Assembly (NCBI GenBank): GCA_003640385.1
Contig: RCAB01000012.1
Location: 431,986 to 495,985 of the forward strand
DNA length: 64,000 nt
Source: Setaria digitata
Taxonomy: Eukaryota; Nematoda; Chromadorea; Rhabditida; Setariidae
Reading direction: 5' to 3'
Of this stretch, positions 1 through 22,615 are shown in pieces. The notes beneath the pieces are model-generated. The model saw only the letters and a list, made by a program, of their open reading frames with translations, was not told the DNA's origin and searched no databases. The position numbers and the translations under genes are program-made. Numbering within the stretch: the stretch's first letter is position 1; each line of letters starts with the position of its first letter.

Positions 1-35
1 TTACAAGCTTTAACTTGCCTTCACTGAAATTGCAG

Positions 36-2617
36 CTGTTGTGTTGACTTTGTAGCAGCAGAACAGTGTGGTGCTGACTGCATCGTTCATTATGGAGATT
101 CTTGTATGAGTGAGATCGTTAATCGCCTTCCTACTCGATTTGTCTTTGGTAATATGTGTGTTGAATGGGAAGCATTAAGAAGTGCTGTTCATGAATGTAA
201 AGACAAATTTGAACGAAGCTGTTGTCTTTTGTTCGATGCACTTTATGCGAACAGCTCAGGTTCATTTAATAATTTTCAATATCGAAACATCGTTTTGAAG
301 GTTTTGGGGGAGGAAAAATTCACCGTTTTGGAAAACAGCAAAATGTTCACTGAAACCGTAAAGGAACCATGCATTATTTTCTTAATATTAGCCGTTTGTA
401 TTAAAAGTAAGAGAGTCGTAGAAAAAAAATGTGAAGTGGTTGATTGCAAATTTTTTTTACCATTTTCACTTGAAGTTACCTAGGAGTAGTTTTTTTCTCT
501 TTAAGATACTTTGTTCGATTTGTTGACCAGATTTTGCGGTATCGATTCGTTATTCAACTGTAAACTTCTGGTTCGACCCGATATTTCCGAACACAATAAA
601 CCATCTACTTCAAGTTTGTCCTTTTTTCAGTTTTATTTTACTTTTTTGATAATAATCGGTAGTGTTATCTTGAAACGTCTGGTAATAAAGAAAAACAGCA
701 TTATGCAGAAGGCATATGTGACTGCAGTTTCTTTTTCTTTAGATGTGCGATGTTGCTTAGGACGTGAGTCACCGAAGGGAAAAGAAAACATGACACTTTT
801 GTTTATCGGTGAAACAAACAGTCCATTGTTGCCTCTCTGGCTAATGACGAATTTGAACTGCGTCAGTGTTTTTTCATTTTCTCCCACTACACTACAGCAT
901 TCATTTGGGAGGTAGGTTATTTCTTATTTAATATGATTCGTTAATTTTCAAGTCAATTTCTACTTCGAGCGAATCATTTATAGAGTCAAAAAAAGTTTTC
1001 TTGCTCTAGAAATTTTAACCGAATCGCAAAAAATTGATGTATATTTGCTTATATTTTTGCCGGTTTCTAAAAAATCAGGATTGTAACGATAAGTTTGGCA
1101 TTTCTGTGAGTTAGATGAAGTGTCTAATACGTGTTTAACTTACATCAGAGTAGGATTTTCGACTTCGTTCCTTCACTTTATTAATAATGAGCAGTCAACT
1201 GACTACATTCAAAATACAGGACTCCAGCCACTCGGTTTTTAAGAAAACGATTATTTTTAATCGAGAAATTACGGGATGCTCGAACTGTTGGTCTTGTAAT
1301 CAATGCACTAGATGTGTCTGGATACAAACAAGCTCTAGAACGGACCAGAGAATTATGTAAAGTTGCAGGGAAAAAAAGCTATACCCTAGCGATTGGGAAG
1401 GTCGGTCAAATTTTAGACATCCATATGTTCAGAAATGTTACTTCTCACACATTTGGTTTTATATATTTTTAAGGATTTTTCCATGCTTAGAAGTTATTGC
1501 GGAAAAGAATAGCGGGTATTTTTGAAAGTACATCAATTTTTACTTCTGCTTAAATCGAACCTTCTTTAGGGATTCGCTATTTCAGATCAATGTACCGAAA
1601 CTTTCAAATTTCTTCAACGAAATCGAGGCATTCGTCGTTCTCTCTTGTCCATATGGTGTTATTTTGGATGTATCTGACTTTTATCGTCCGGTTTTAAGTC
1701 TTTTCGAAGCTGAAGCTGCTTTGAATCCGAACTGTAGTTGGTCAGCGGATGATGGTTGGACTGCAGAATTCAAAAATTTCTTGCATGGTAGCCTTATAGT
1801 TTTTAAATCAAAGATGCGTGAATTATATAGACAGTTACATCATTTTGATGTTTTTTGCTCTTGATCTCAAGTGGCTAAACGCTCAGAAATCTTTAGTTAA
1901 GGTTTGATAAAAGCTGATATTGTTATTATTGATTTACTTTTTATTATTGTTTGCAGATGAAATAGGCAATGAAGATGAGGTGAAATCAGATGTAAGTTTA
2001 GTCACAGGTAAAATTCGATCTATGGGTGTTGATGACACTCTGGACAGTGGTACAAATTCAAGTAATGCCTTGTCTACTTATACAGCTGGTAATTCATTTT
2101 TCAGACGGCATACATTAAATTTTTAAAAAAATTGTTTGAAAATTCTTCAAAGTTAATGTTTTGTTTGCAAAAATTGAATGTAAACTGCATTTTCTCCAAT
2201 GGGACCGTACAAAAATAATTAAACATGGAGCAAAAGAGTTTCTCTTGAATTGTATTATTCTTTTTTGAGTTTCGCACAAACATATCTTCATCACTTCTAA
2301 ATTTATGGAGTTTTTCTCAGTCAGTATAAAGAGATTAGTGATACACTGCAATATGAGTGTTTGTCTACTGGTAAGGGGTGAGTATGCGAAAGAAATAATA
2401 AAAACATTGCTACATTTTTGGTCTGAGTTCTAACTGTAATGACATTGTTTTGGTAGATGATGGCGTCACCGGTATTATTTACGCGTCAATTCCAGGTGAC
2501 TATTTTTTGGAAAGAACTTGGAAAGGACTTGATGACAGTCACAGTGGTGAGAGTGTGGCTGTGGAGAAGGGTCGATCGGGTGTCGCTTCGCAATACAACT
2601 CTGAACCATCTTCATGA
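36..2617 (+). CDS. dph-2: DPH2, diphthamide biosynthesis subunit 2 (5' end outside window)
   Basis: Partner of DPH1 in the radical-SAM-type complex that transfers 3-amino-3-carboxypropyl to the target histidine of eEF2, the first step of diphthamide synthesis in the cytosol. Exons by eye: 36-259, 743-911, 1220-1400, 1586-1787, 1957-2088, 2457-2617; phases agree at every junction. The visible part begins in the conserved CCVD..A..GAD..VHYG block (codons from 37), then RFLRKR..IEK.RDARTVGLV (exon 1220-1400), VPKLSNF..IEAFVVLSCPYG (exon 1586-1787), DVSLVTG and the C-terminal RTWKGL and GRSGVAS segments, all in the order known for DPH2 rather than DPH1. Stop TGA at 2615-2617; AATAAA at 2658-2663 is a fitting polyadenylation signal. 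The exon 36-259 to 743-911 join is the least certain. N-terminus lies left of the window. Confidence 0.88.
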
Positions 2618-2657
2618 TCAGTGTCTTTAGATGTGTTGTGAAATCTTCATGTAAGAG

Positions 2658-2663
2658 AATAAA
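2658..2663 (+). promoter_or_regulatory. polyadenylation signal of DPH2
   Basis: AATAAA 40 nt past the DPH2 stop codon, in the right place and orientation for its 3' end. Confidence 0.5.
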
Positions 2664-3479
2664 GAAGTGTCGGTTAAAGTGCTTCTACATATACGAAGGA
2701 GGGTAACTGTGCCTGTGAGTCATGTACTGAATGTTGCATAAGTTGACATCAAAATGCTGCTAATGTTGTCTGAAAACAGAAGTCACTGGGTGGGGAAGAA
2801 GGTATGAGGCAATTGCGCTGTTTAATGTGCCCAAGGATGCGTGCACCTGATAAGTTCAACTTCTGACAATTTCTCCACAACGCGTCCTACCTTACTGTCA
2901 CAACTTCCCGTGGCTCATATCTCCAGCCAAGTCTAGATCGGGCGAGAGTGGTGCGACACAAAGGAATAGTGTGGGTAAGAGAAAGAGATGAGAGTTGGGG
3001 AAGCGAAATGCGAGATGGAGAGAGAGGGAGAAGCAAGTCTGATCGATCGTTTCTGTGTAGCTGTGCATGCTGCCTAACAGGGAGGGGTTTTTTCCAGCGT
3101 GTCTTCACGTAGAAGTGATTCACGTGTGCCACGTGACGTTTGCAGTACTGATATACTTTTCCTTAAGTGTCTGTAATATTTCCTCTCCTTATATTCTACT
3201 TATATTCTATCCACACTACTTTCTCACGTGTCTTCTCTTGCCCACAACGTTATCCTTATGACGTGACAGGTGATGTGAGAAATCCCTTCAAAAACATTTG
3301 TGTCACTTACCTTCTTTTTGGCCAGTTCATGCCACGTTATTACCAATTTTATGTTCTTTTTTCTCGATGCGTGTTAGGTTCGTGTCATTTTGTTTAATCA
3401 AAGGTACTATTTTTAGGGAGCTGAATCTCAAAGAAAGCCTACGGAAAAACCACGTTGTCCTCCCGCTGCACTATACAGT
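2664..3479. other. intergenic, DPH2 to hda-1
   Basis: No coding exon supported. It holds a purine-rich GAGAGA stretch near 2975-3035 and a pyrimidine-rich run up to about 3260. It should contain the promoter and 5' untranslated part of hda-1; no defined element could be recognised. Confidence 0.4.
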
Positions 3480-6400
3480 ATGCCGATGTCAGTACAAGAT
3501 CACAGCAAACGTCGTGTTGCTTATTATTACGACGGTATAAAATTAGTCTCATCTCTTATCACAAAAGTAAATGAAAGTTCGCTATTTGGTTTTGCATTGT
3601 TCCAAATGCTTTTACATTACTTCTTGCACTTACATCACTCCCAAAAAAAAGCTAACCTCACTCGAAAAATACCAAGCCTTTTGGGGTTTTTTTTTTTTTT
3701 TTTTTATAAAATGCTTGAATTCATTCATCATATTTAACTTCACTGACCATTGTAGCGAACGTTGGAAATTACTATTATGGACAAGGCCATGTTATGAAGC
3801 CGCATCGTATTCGGATGACACATCATCTCTTGCTCAATTATGGAATTTACAGAAATTTAGAAGTTTATGTATGTTTGATTATTCATTTCAGAGAACATAA
3901 ACAGCAAAACTGGCGAGATACAGATAACCTAGCCATGTCATCTTTTTAATTTCTGTTCGATTAGGAGCTTGGGTTGAGGGATCGTTAGAAGTAATTTTAT
4001 TCATGGCTTAGACATGAAGTCAAAGTACCCACTTTTTTAGAGGTGATAAAATTATCCATTTTATGAAAGTATTTTTAGCGTCCATTCCCAGCAACATTCG
4101 AAGAGATGACACGCTTTCATACTAATGAATACATGATGTTCCTGCGGACAGCTACACCAGATAACTTAAAACAGTTCAATAAGCAAATGTTGAAATGTAA
4201 GTATTAAGCTAAAATTATTTGTTTCTGCGTTTATTTTTTCATTATCACAGAATTATTTTTAAAATAGAAAATTTGGAAATCTTTCAGAAAATCAGTGCTT
4301 CAGTCAAATATTTCTCCTCACAATTGAACTAACTTCTTTTCAGTCAAATATTTCTCCTCACAATTGAACTAACTTCTTTTCAGTCAACGTTGGTGAAGAT
4401 TGTCCAGTTTTTGATGGGCTATTTGAGTTTTGTCAACTATCATGTGGTGGATCTTTAGGTATGTGATATCATTAGAATTAAAGCTTTGTTTAATGATGAT
4501 GTTTATATTCATAAATTGAATCATTTCCTACTGTACTCGTATTTAACCATCTTTATAGCAGCTGCAGTGAAGTTGAACAAGCGAAAAGCCGATATAGCAA
4601 TAAACTGGATGGGAGGCTTACATCATGCAAAGAAGAGTGAGGCCAGTGGCTTTTGTTATACAAACGATATCGTCCTGGGTATCCTTGAACTTCTTAAATA
4701 TCATAAAAGGTGAATTTATTCTCCTTTCAAAGATTATGCTTTTACTAAAATTATTATTATTGCTGCTCTATCACTTCTATTTACTAAAATGTGAAAAAAA
4801 AAAAAACGAAAATTAAGATTCCACCAAAATCATAAACACTGACTTCTGAGAAACAGAAGGAAAATATTATGTATAATTGAAGTCATTCAGTTCCAAATAC
4901 TATAGACTTCCATAACTTAGCTGTGCTGTTCGGTTTTTCAAATGTTATGAAGCAAAGAAAAAATTACTTGGTCAGGAATAGTTGTAATATTTTGAAAAAG
5001 AAAAAACTTTGTCGTCCATTTCTGTGATTGGATTCTACTTGTAATAGCGGTGAAAAATTTTCGCGCCAAGAATCTACATTTTCTAATATGAAAATAGGTT
5101 TGACACTTTATGCCGCTCATTCTTATCAAGTGAAAGTTAACAATACTTTTTATGATTCTGAATCTTTGTCGTATTTTAGAGTACTTTACGTTGACATCGA
5201 TGTACATCATGGTGATGGCGTTGAGGAAGCATTCTATACTACTGATCGGGTGATGACATGCTCTTTTCACAAATATGGTGACTTTTTCCCAGGAACGGGA
5301 GAGCTAAAAGATATTGGTGCTGGAAGAGGGAAGTATTACGCGGTCAATGTGCCGTTGAGAGATGGCATCACTGATGAATCATATCAAAGCATCTTTGTTC
5401 CGGTAAATTTTATTCTGTTCAAACTATATAGAATACAATAGGCCAGTCAGTGTATGTCTAGTCGAAAGTCGGAACTTATGATGGAGAATATAAGGCAGGG
5501 AGAAGAAAGGTGGTTGCTTGATAAAAAATTTTACCTTAATAAAAAACCATTGCAGATTTTCTAATCTTCTAAAATGCTTTTTACAAATCGCGCGGAATTA
5601 GTGAATCCACTTTGATTATTTCTTTAAATGATGAATTCTTATAGGTCATGGAGAGAGTTATGGAGACATTCCAACCATGTGCAGTGGTATTACAGAATGG
5701 AGCAGATTCTTTGAACGGCGATCGTTTAGGCACTTTCAATCTTACTTTGAGAGGTCATGAATTTTCTTGAGACTTAAAAGAAGAATATATCAGTGCTTCG
5801 CATCTTAGTTTTTTTGAACTTCTTTTATTTGAATATCATCTCCTTAAAATAAACATTTCCATTTCTCTTTTCATAATTTCGACAGAGCTTTTCATTTAGG
5901 ACATGGCGCCTGTGCTCGATTCTTCCGAGAACGACATATTCCACTAATGATGTTAGGTGGTGGTGGTTATACACCTAGAAATGTTGCTCGATGTTGGACC
6001 TATGAAACTTCTATAGCAGTTGACATGGAAGTGTCTGACGGTATGTCCAATTTAATTATTAAGAGTTTACTGGGACCATATCCTAAGTAACATGGTAAAT
6101 CGAAAGTCAGTGGTGCTATGTCAAATTTAGTTTAGTTATTAGTTTTTACAGATCTTCCATACAACGATTATTTCGAATACTTCGGACCACATTACCGGCT
6201 TCACATTGATCCGTCAAATGCTAATAACGAGAATACTCCCGAATTCTTGAAAAAGATACAGTGAGTTCACAGTGGGAAATGTATTGCCAAGCATTTTTTG
6301 CTTCATCCTGAATAAACTTTTTTACACTTTAAAGATTTTAACATGTTCATTATATATTCAAAAAATACCTTTAAGAGAGGGAGTAATGGAGAACTTACGA

Positions 6401-6962
6401 CATTTGCCACATGTTCCAAGTGTACAGATGCAGCCAATCGGCGATGAATCTTTTACTGCAAAATGTCTTAATGCCGAAGAAAGTGATCGCGATAATGCCA
6501 ATCCGGATATCCGGCTTCACCGTTAGTTTGTTTGAATGATGTGAAAGGTTACGATTTAATTTTGACCATGTAGGAAGGTCTTTTAGATACTGTGATGGAC
6601 GCATCTGTTGAAGACCAGGGTGAATTCTATGACAATGAAAAAGAAGGAGGTGATATACGAAATGAACAGTCTTTTAAACGTTCCGGATCGGAAACGGAGA
6701 CTGGTGAAGCTGAAATAGCAAAGAAGCCAAAAATGGAGGTCCACTGTCTTTTTTTTTTTTTTAAATTATTTCCCGTTCTGCACCCCAGGATATAAAAAGT
6801 ATTATGGGAAGAAAAGACTCTCTATTGTCATGCTCTATTTATTTTTGCTAAATTAGCAGTAAGTATATGTGCTGTTTGATAGTTTCCTAGTGAAGTGTGC
6901 TTTGGTGTAAATTTTTGTTCTAGATAATTCCGAAACAGATACATGAAAAGCAGAAACCGTGA
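3480..6962 (+). CDS. hda-1: class I histone deacetylase (HDAC1/2 type)
   Basis: Zinc-dependent deacetylase acting on histone lysines in nuclear corepressor complexes (Sin3, NuRD type). Twelve exons: 3480-3534, 3756-3868, 4079-4196, 4384-4458, 4559-4709, 5180-5402, 5645-5753, 5900-6040, 6152-6260, 6376-6521, 6587-6738, 6924-6962; total 1431 nt, 476 residues, close to the usual 480. Hallmarks in order: [44 protein letters not shown], the active-site [15 protein letters not shown], the zinc-binding [26 protein letters not shown] and the catalytic-tyrosine loop MLGGGGYT. The zinc ligands and the His pair are present. Odd points: the residue before GADS is Asn where HDAC1/2 have Cys, and the acceptor of exon 4384 is preceded by a 40-bp tandem duplication. 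The C-terminal tail is acidic, then lysine-rich, as in HDAC1. The last small exon (ends [11 protein letters not shown]) is inferred; without it the frame would stop soon after 6738. Confidence 0.95.
4301..4380 (+). repeat. 40-bp perfect tandem duplication containing a splice acceptor
   Basis: The unit starting CAGTCAAATATTTCTCC and ending AACTTCTTTT occurs at 4301-4340 and 4341-4380, followed by a third partial copy (CAGTCAA) at 4381 where the hda-1 exon begins. The polypyrimidine tract and CAG are therefore present twice, 40 nt apart. No N separates the copies. Confidence 0.9.
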
Positions 6963-9900
6963 AGTTATTCTCTTTGTGCCTTTTTTACGATTCAGAATTT
7001 CTATTGTTTATTATATTTCAGGAATAAGACAGCGCCATAATATTATGAATTGGAAGCTCATGATTCAGGACTCCAGAGCAGAACGTCTACAAACACTGTT
7101 GATTATAGGATGTTTGCAATCATGGATTCCAGATTTTGTTGGGCTGATCTCAGTTTTTTCAAGTTTCTCGATTTACCTTTTTTTTTAATTTGTATTTTTA
7201 TTAATTTGGATTTAATTCTCTCAGTTGGCTGTATTTCATTTTCTTTTTTTTTTTTTTTTTTTCTTTTTAAACAGAACAGTGAATTTATTTTGCTAATTCA
7301 TTTTCTGTCAAGCATAAGTGCAGTTTTTTTCTTCTTCATTGTTCGAAAACCATTGTTTATTGGCCGAGCATTTGATTCCAGTGCTTTTAAGAACTACATC
7401 TCCTCAAATATATGTGAAGTTTTCCATAAAATGAAAGAAAAGAAGTGTGGATGAAGTTGGAGATTATGAACACCTCACATAATTCACAAGACATTTAGGT
7501 TGAATCAGTTCGGTTGACCTAAGGAAGGAATAGATGATGAATCGTTTGCAATGGTACCATTTCTCTGTATGCTCGCTTACCTCGTTGATAATCATGTTTC
7601 TTGTTAATGATAAATGTTTTCTTTTTTTTTGTTTCGGTTGTTTGCGAATAATCTTGTTTCAGATTCTTTGACTTCGAGGTTTTAAATTCTTCGATTTTCA
7701 AATTGTTTGCATACTTCCATTATTGTCGACTTCATTACAAACAGTGTTGTTATGAATGCAGTAAACTTTAAAGTTATTTCAGAAATACCATTTGTGTTTC
7801 CCATAATTTGTTGATAACTACTGCTCCAAACTGAAGTACAGAAAGTGAAACAAATCTGACCGTTTTTTTGTCATCTTTAATTTTTCGTGTTATTTCTTAA
7901 GTTTCAAAAAAAGAAGTTTTTTTTTGGTGTATATTGCAATCATTGCAATTGTCACCATTAGATTATGATTATGTTTCGGTGTTTGTCCCTCATTACATTT
8001 TCGATTGAACAGATACGTGTATAACAGAACAAGAACGTGCCAACGTTTGTTTTGGATAGAATTTTTTTTCCCATTTTACGACTTTGGCAATTTATGTTTT
8101 TGCAGAGTTGCTTATCAAAGCTTAATCTTTCTTGTTCCAGTTCATGTGCAAAAGTCTCTCATCTTGTAAGTTCATGACTGTTCTTGGCCTTGTCATTTTT
8201 ATCTGTTCACATAATTAAGAAAGAAAATGACAAAAGATTTGCTCGTTTTATGTAGGGAACTCAAAAGGTGTACTAGTTGCACTTAATTATACAAGTTGCA
8301 AGACCTAAATTGCTGCCAATTACAATTATAAGTTACAAGACCTGAATTGTATTATAATTGAGACTGCTGTTGTTGTTGTAACTATAGATGTGAGCAATTT
8401 TTATCAATTTCATCTTCGTATAGCGTTACAATATAGCGGAGAAGCCGTTATGAATGCTATCATTACCGGGGAAGTTTAATGTCTGACAACTGGTATGAAG
8501 AATTTTATCGGGGTTCCGCATAGACTACCCAGTCTAATTTTCTTATGTCAAACCATCTTCAACAGACAACGGTGCTCGTGCGACATGTGTGGCGCAGATC
8601 AACACAGGTGTGTTCAGTACTGCTGTACCAACCACATGTGATTTCTTGTATCTCTAATTTTTGCAAGGCTTTTTTCCTCCAAATTCTGAATTGATTTGAC
8701 GACGGGAATCTCGTTTTAAATCTGTTATTGTGATGTAACAATTTTCATTTCTTTTTTTTCCACTGGGAATGATGGGTTTAGTCAGCGAAATGATCGCAAA
8801 GAAGCACTCCCTCACAAGTTACCATCTATAATGTTTCGATGAATCATTAGTCATCAAATTCTCATTATGATGGTTACGAGAATTTAGACAGGTTTATACG
8901 CGATCGTATGTGACGAACCATTGTTGGGTTAGCTCAATTAACACTCTCTTCTTTCTTTTCTTTTCTGGTTTTCAAATCCGATAATGCTACTTGATCGTTA
9001 TTACTTTACAGAACCGATTCGTTTTTTCATTGTTAGCTGTTGAGTCATCAATCAGAGAAGTGTTTTCGAGACTTCTTTCATGTTGCAGTTGTGGAATTTT
9101 CATTTTCGTGTGATGTTTTATTTCTTTGCTTTTAATCTAGATATTCAGCATACCCACTCCGTTATCTCGATAATGATGCGTTAAATAAGCAGTGAAACAT
9201 AAATCAATTTGATTTTAATTTTTGTTCTACTGTCGTCAGTTTCTATTCTTGAATTTCCCAGTGACTAGTGCTCTTTTCCCCGCAGTTGATGGCTCCAAAG
9301 TGCAGATTTATTTGTCTTTTTTATTCAGAATTATTTCTTTACTGTTTAATCACTGAGTGCAGCCGATGGTACCTCATGACACCTTGTGGAGAATTGCTGT
9401 GTGCGTATGCTACATAAATCACGTGTAATTTGAATATGCTTCAAGGATAGGAAACCTACAATAGAGAAGAGGAGAAGAAAGAAATAAAGGAAACAATGTT
9501 TAGATCGATTTGTAGTATTATAGAATTTTGAAAGAAAATGAAGTGATGTCCTGCGGTGTTAAGAGATCGTTTAACAGGTGAATTGTTAATGGTCGTGATT
9601 TGAAGACAGTACCTTATCAGAGTGTTCTCCGTTTTCTAACAGATGCTATCATCATTTTACCCTATTTTCCTTCTGTAATGTCACTCCAAATGTAAAAACG
9701 ATTGGACAGTTGTCAGATGATGTTTTAAAATTTGGCATCTTTAATCGAAATAAATTGCAACCTTTTCTGAATAGTGAACTTGGTGCGTTAGTTATCATAC
9801 TTTAAGAAATGTTTTATAGTTCTTTGATCCGCTAAATCAAAATGGGAAATTTAGCTACTTGTCACTTCAAATACTAATAAAGACTTCAGAAAGTGAATCA

Positions 9901-11743
9901 TAAACTAATGTGCCATACTAGGGTGTTCAGTTTTACTCTGGAAGGGTGTAACTTCCACACTTTCGAAATAAATTTTAAAGGTGATTAGGATAAAAATTAT
10001 GTGTGTGTGTCCGTATGTGACTGCACAAACATCAAGACATTCTCGCTCTTTATCCTATCATTTCTATTAGTGATATCATGATATCACTATTATTATCGTC
10101 ATTCCGCATCACACATGCCAACTGTGTTATCAATGCAGTTATGTATTCCTATTGGAAATTTTCTTAACTTGAGATACCGTGAACGTTGTAGTCCAGCTGA
10201 TTGTATTATCTTTGACTTTTAACATCTACCAACTGTGAAATTCTAGAAATCATGATGGATATTTGAGCCAAATTGACATGATGATTTATTCAGTATCAAA
10301 GAATTCTTCTATCATTGTTAGGGTATAACTAGTGTCGACTGTACCTCTGCACGACATACAAACACTGTCTTAATAGAAACCAGTTTCAGTAATTACACAT
10401 GGATCCCATATGGATGGGAAATAGATTTTCAATGCAGAAAATAGATTTGTCCATTATTTTCCGCATTTGTCACTGAAGGGTCAGATTAGGCTGAAATGAA
10501 GTTAGTTCGTTTAGTACTAGTTTGGAGTGTTCACAAACAGATTGCTGAATTATCTGCTGTAAAAATAATAGGCCGGACATGAAAAGATCGGAATCGTAAA
10601 AGGAAACGAAATAGAGGTAGACATCATTCCGAAAGAGATAACGAGTAATTTATTTTTGGATTTTCTTTACTGTTTAATTGAAATACAGAAACAGCGAACG
10701 GATCCTGACTATTCAGAAGTGATGATCCTGAATGAATATCCCTGTATCTGAGGCCGTGTGAATTTGAAGCCTTTTGACTTCACTCGAAATTCCTATTTAT
10801 ATTGTGGGGCATGCGTATGTGTCGACCAAATTCTAGTGATTAGTCTACCTTTACGATAAATATCCTACAATAATTGGACGTTAAGTGACTTCAACGTCAC
10901 GCCAATTCAGCCAGACTATCTGAAATTTTTGTTTTAGGCTTGGATGTACTTCTCGAGTATTGGTTAAACACAAAGAGCTATATTTCAGCCAGTGTGCATA
11001 ACTGTATCTAATAACTTTATGAGCGTTAACTCGAGGTACGTGTCACCATGAATTATCCCTTGCTGCAGAAATTTTTGATAAGCAGTTGACGGTAGTGTTG
11101 CAAAGTCGAGAAAGATGTTGTCTGTTTGATTTATGCAGCTCGAAGGACTTTTTTCTTAGGAGTGTTGTGCGCAAAGGGAATAAAAAGAATTGAGCAGAGA
11201 TGCATTCGCAAGGTTTGAATTTGAGTGGAAACAAATCATTTGGGGAAAAAATGAGTAACCTGCTGATGAAATGTTATCGCTCATCCTTTGTGTGCTGGCA
11301 GACTGATCTCAATTGATTGTTTCAGCATCCAAAATGACTGATTCAGCTAGAACCTGAAATAATCCTTTCGAAAAACACCTTCACTCTTATTTTTTGGTTC
11401 CTGAAAAATTTGCCAAATTTTTATTAATTAACCAGCTTCTGAATGAACTAATCCTATTAATTTTCTTACAGAGGCCATTTAAACACACCGCTTTCTTCTG
11501 CATTGAATTTTTCAGTGTGAATTAGGAAGTATTATAAGAGTTATCATTTGAGTTCGCAGCGAATACTTGTGTTGCAAGTCAAGAAGGGGTTAATTAACTC
11601 TGTCTTCTGGTGACAGAGATGTGGTTATCTGTTTCCTGCACATCATCCTCTTATATTCAGAAAATTATCAGAAATCAAACCTCATTTTCACTACATTTTA
11701 ATGTTAAGTTACTTTTTCTTTCAGACGATGACGTAGCAGCAAA
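6963..11743. other. 4.8 kb gene-poor interval
   Basis: No exon could be supported on either strand. Contains many T-runs (for example 7242-7262), a short TG-rich run near 9998-10010 and a 22-bp palindrome at 10068-10089. It should hold the hda-1 3' untranslated region and the ASAP promoter or untranslated exons; short coding exons cannot be excluded by eye. Confidence 0.4.
10068..10089. repeat. 22-bp perfect palindrome
   Basis: TAGTGATATCA/TGATATCACTA reads the same on both strands. It lies alone in intergenic DNA; possible cruciform or dimeric protein site, but chance is plausible in such AT-rich sequence. Confidence 0.6.
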
Positions 11744-20910
<9,167 letters not shown>

Positions 20911-22615
20911 GAACTGTTTGTTACTGAATGAAGTTGTCTTCTAGGACATCTAACATTCCTCTTTAAGTTGAATTTATTAATTTATGAAGCTTTAACATTA
21001 TTTCCACTCACTGGTTATGTATATTTTTCCAGATTTTGTTATCTGATAAAAGAATCTACAATTAATAAAGTAGGGAATTCACGGCTAACCTTTTCTTTTA
21101 AAGAATGGAATATGTTTTCTTACCGGCCGGAATTTTACAAAGTTTGAACAGAAAGATATTTATAAAAATTTGGGAGAGTTGTACGGCTCATGAAAATTTC
21201 AGCCTTCAGGTTCAAACAGAGTTCTCCAGGGTATTTGCGGTTTGTAGCATTTTGAAGTGTTGTAATATAGTTCCCGCTATCAAAAGCAATTCTTATATAC
21301 ATTGCTTATCAAAACGTTCCTTAATCTTTTTTCTTGCTCAGTTTAGTCTTCCTGTGCTTGCATTCTTATTTTCGATATCTTAGAATTATTCTTTTGATGT
21401 TGTGAAAAGAATGTATAAATAATTAGGAAGGAAATTTGTAATGGTGAGGAGCTCGAGAAACAGGATTTCAAGTGAAAGTTCAGGAAACTCGAGTTCTTTT
21501 CAGATATGACGTGACCAGATTTTCAGTGGAATAATATGCACCTATCGTGGATCTGCACTTCTGGATGCAAGAATTATCTTTTCCGAATAGCTCTTCCTTC
21601 TGTTGCTGTTTTAAACAGTTGCTGTAATAATAGAATATGTCATTGTGGAAGCACGTATTTTCCCCTTTTTCAAAATGAAGTGTTTTTATAATGCATTCAT
21701 TTCATCATTACGTGCTACCTCTGTTTATTTCGATTTCGAATAAATAATTTGCTCTTCTAAGAAGTTATAGTATATTTATTTTGCTAGAGTTGCTTGATGA
21801 CGACTTAATCATTAATGCTCACTGACTTGTATAAGATTGATTTCTGTGCAATTTGTTGAGCATAAAGTTTAAACCTTATGTTTACTACTGAAACAGTCAG
21901 TTAATAATAATACTGCGCATAATGTACAGATGGCTTTACATTCATGCAACGTAGTATTTAAGCTTTGCGAAACCTCCAAAATTATTTAAAGAAATATTTC
22001 GGAACGGAACTGGTGTTTAGTGGGAGTTTGGTCCTCTACCGATGGTTTTTTAGTTGTTGCATATTACTGAATGCTGATGGTATTATTGTTTACACATAAT
22101 TTGTAAAGATCGAGAAGTGAATAGGGTATATGAAAAGACTTCGTGTAATCAAGAGAGTGGGTCATGGTACGTGGAACTGTAAGATACATTGTGAGGTGTG
22201 AATTTAACTGAAATTTGGAAGTAACTTGTTTGGCAGTATGTTGTTCACGAAGGTTTGGAGTTTATGCGGCTTTGTTTTTATTTCCTTTCAGCACGTATGA
22301 GTTGTTTAAATCGTTTCCTATGATTTTTGCCATTTGTTCTGTGTGGAGTGCTGACACTAATGGATACTAACAGAATAATGGAGGGTGTTCTGTACATGTG
22401 AGATACAATTTAGACTAAGTGTCATATTAATCTTGCAGTTTACGGATTATTCATTCCATGAAGTTCGGGACTGTTCAGGTTTCTTTGGATAAGAATTCAG
22501 TGAATATTATACGGTAACATTTGAGTTTTATAAAACGAGTAAGTCTTTCCCAACTTGACGATTCAAAGTTTGTTGCAGAAAAGAAATGGGCTACTCAATG
22601 AGGTGATTGATAGTA
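20911..22615. other. intergenic, ASAP to REV3
   Basis: No coding exon supported. AATAAA at 21064-21069, 154 nt past the ASAP stop, is a plausible polyadenylation signal. The right end should carry the REV3 promoter; TTTGTTGCAG at about 22568-22577 is a possible 5' acceptor, followed by a short upstream ORF starting at 22586. Confidence 0.4.

Noticed and set aside
2887..3261. Overlapping short open frames between DPH2 and hda-1
   Set aside because: Low-complexity purine/pyrimidine tracts give open frames on both strands; no homology.
10068..10089. Palindrome as a terminator or replication origin
   Set aside because: No supporting context in a eukaryotic intergenic region; kept only as a repeat.
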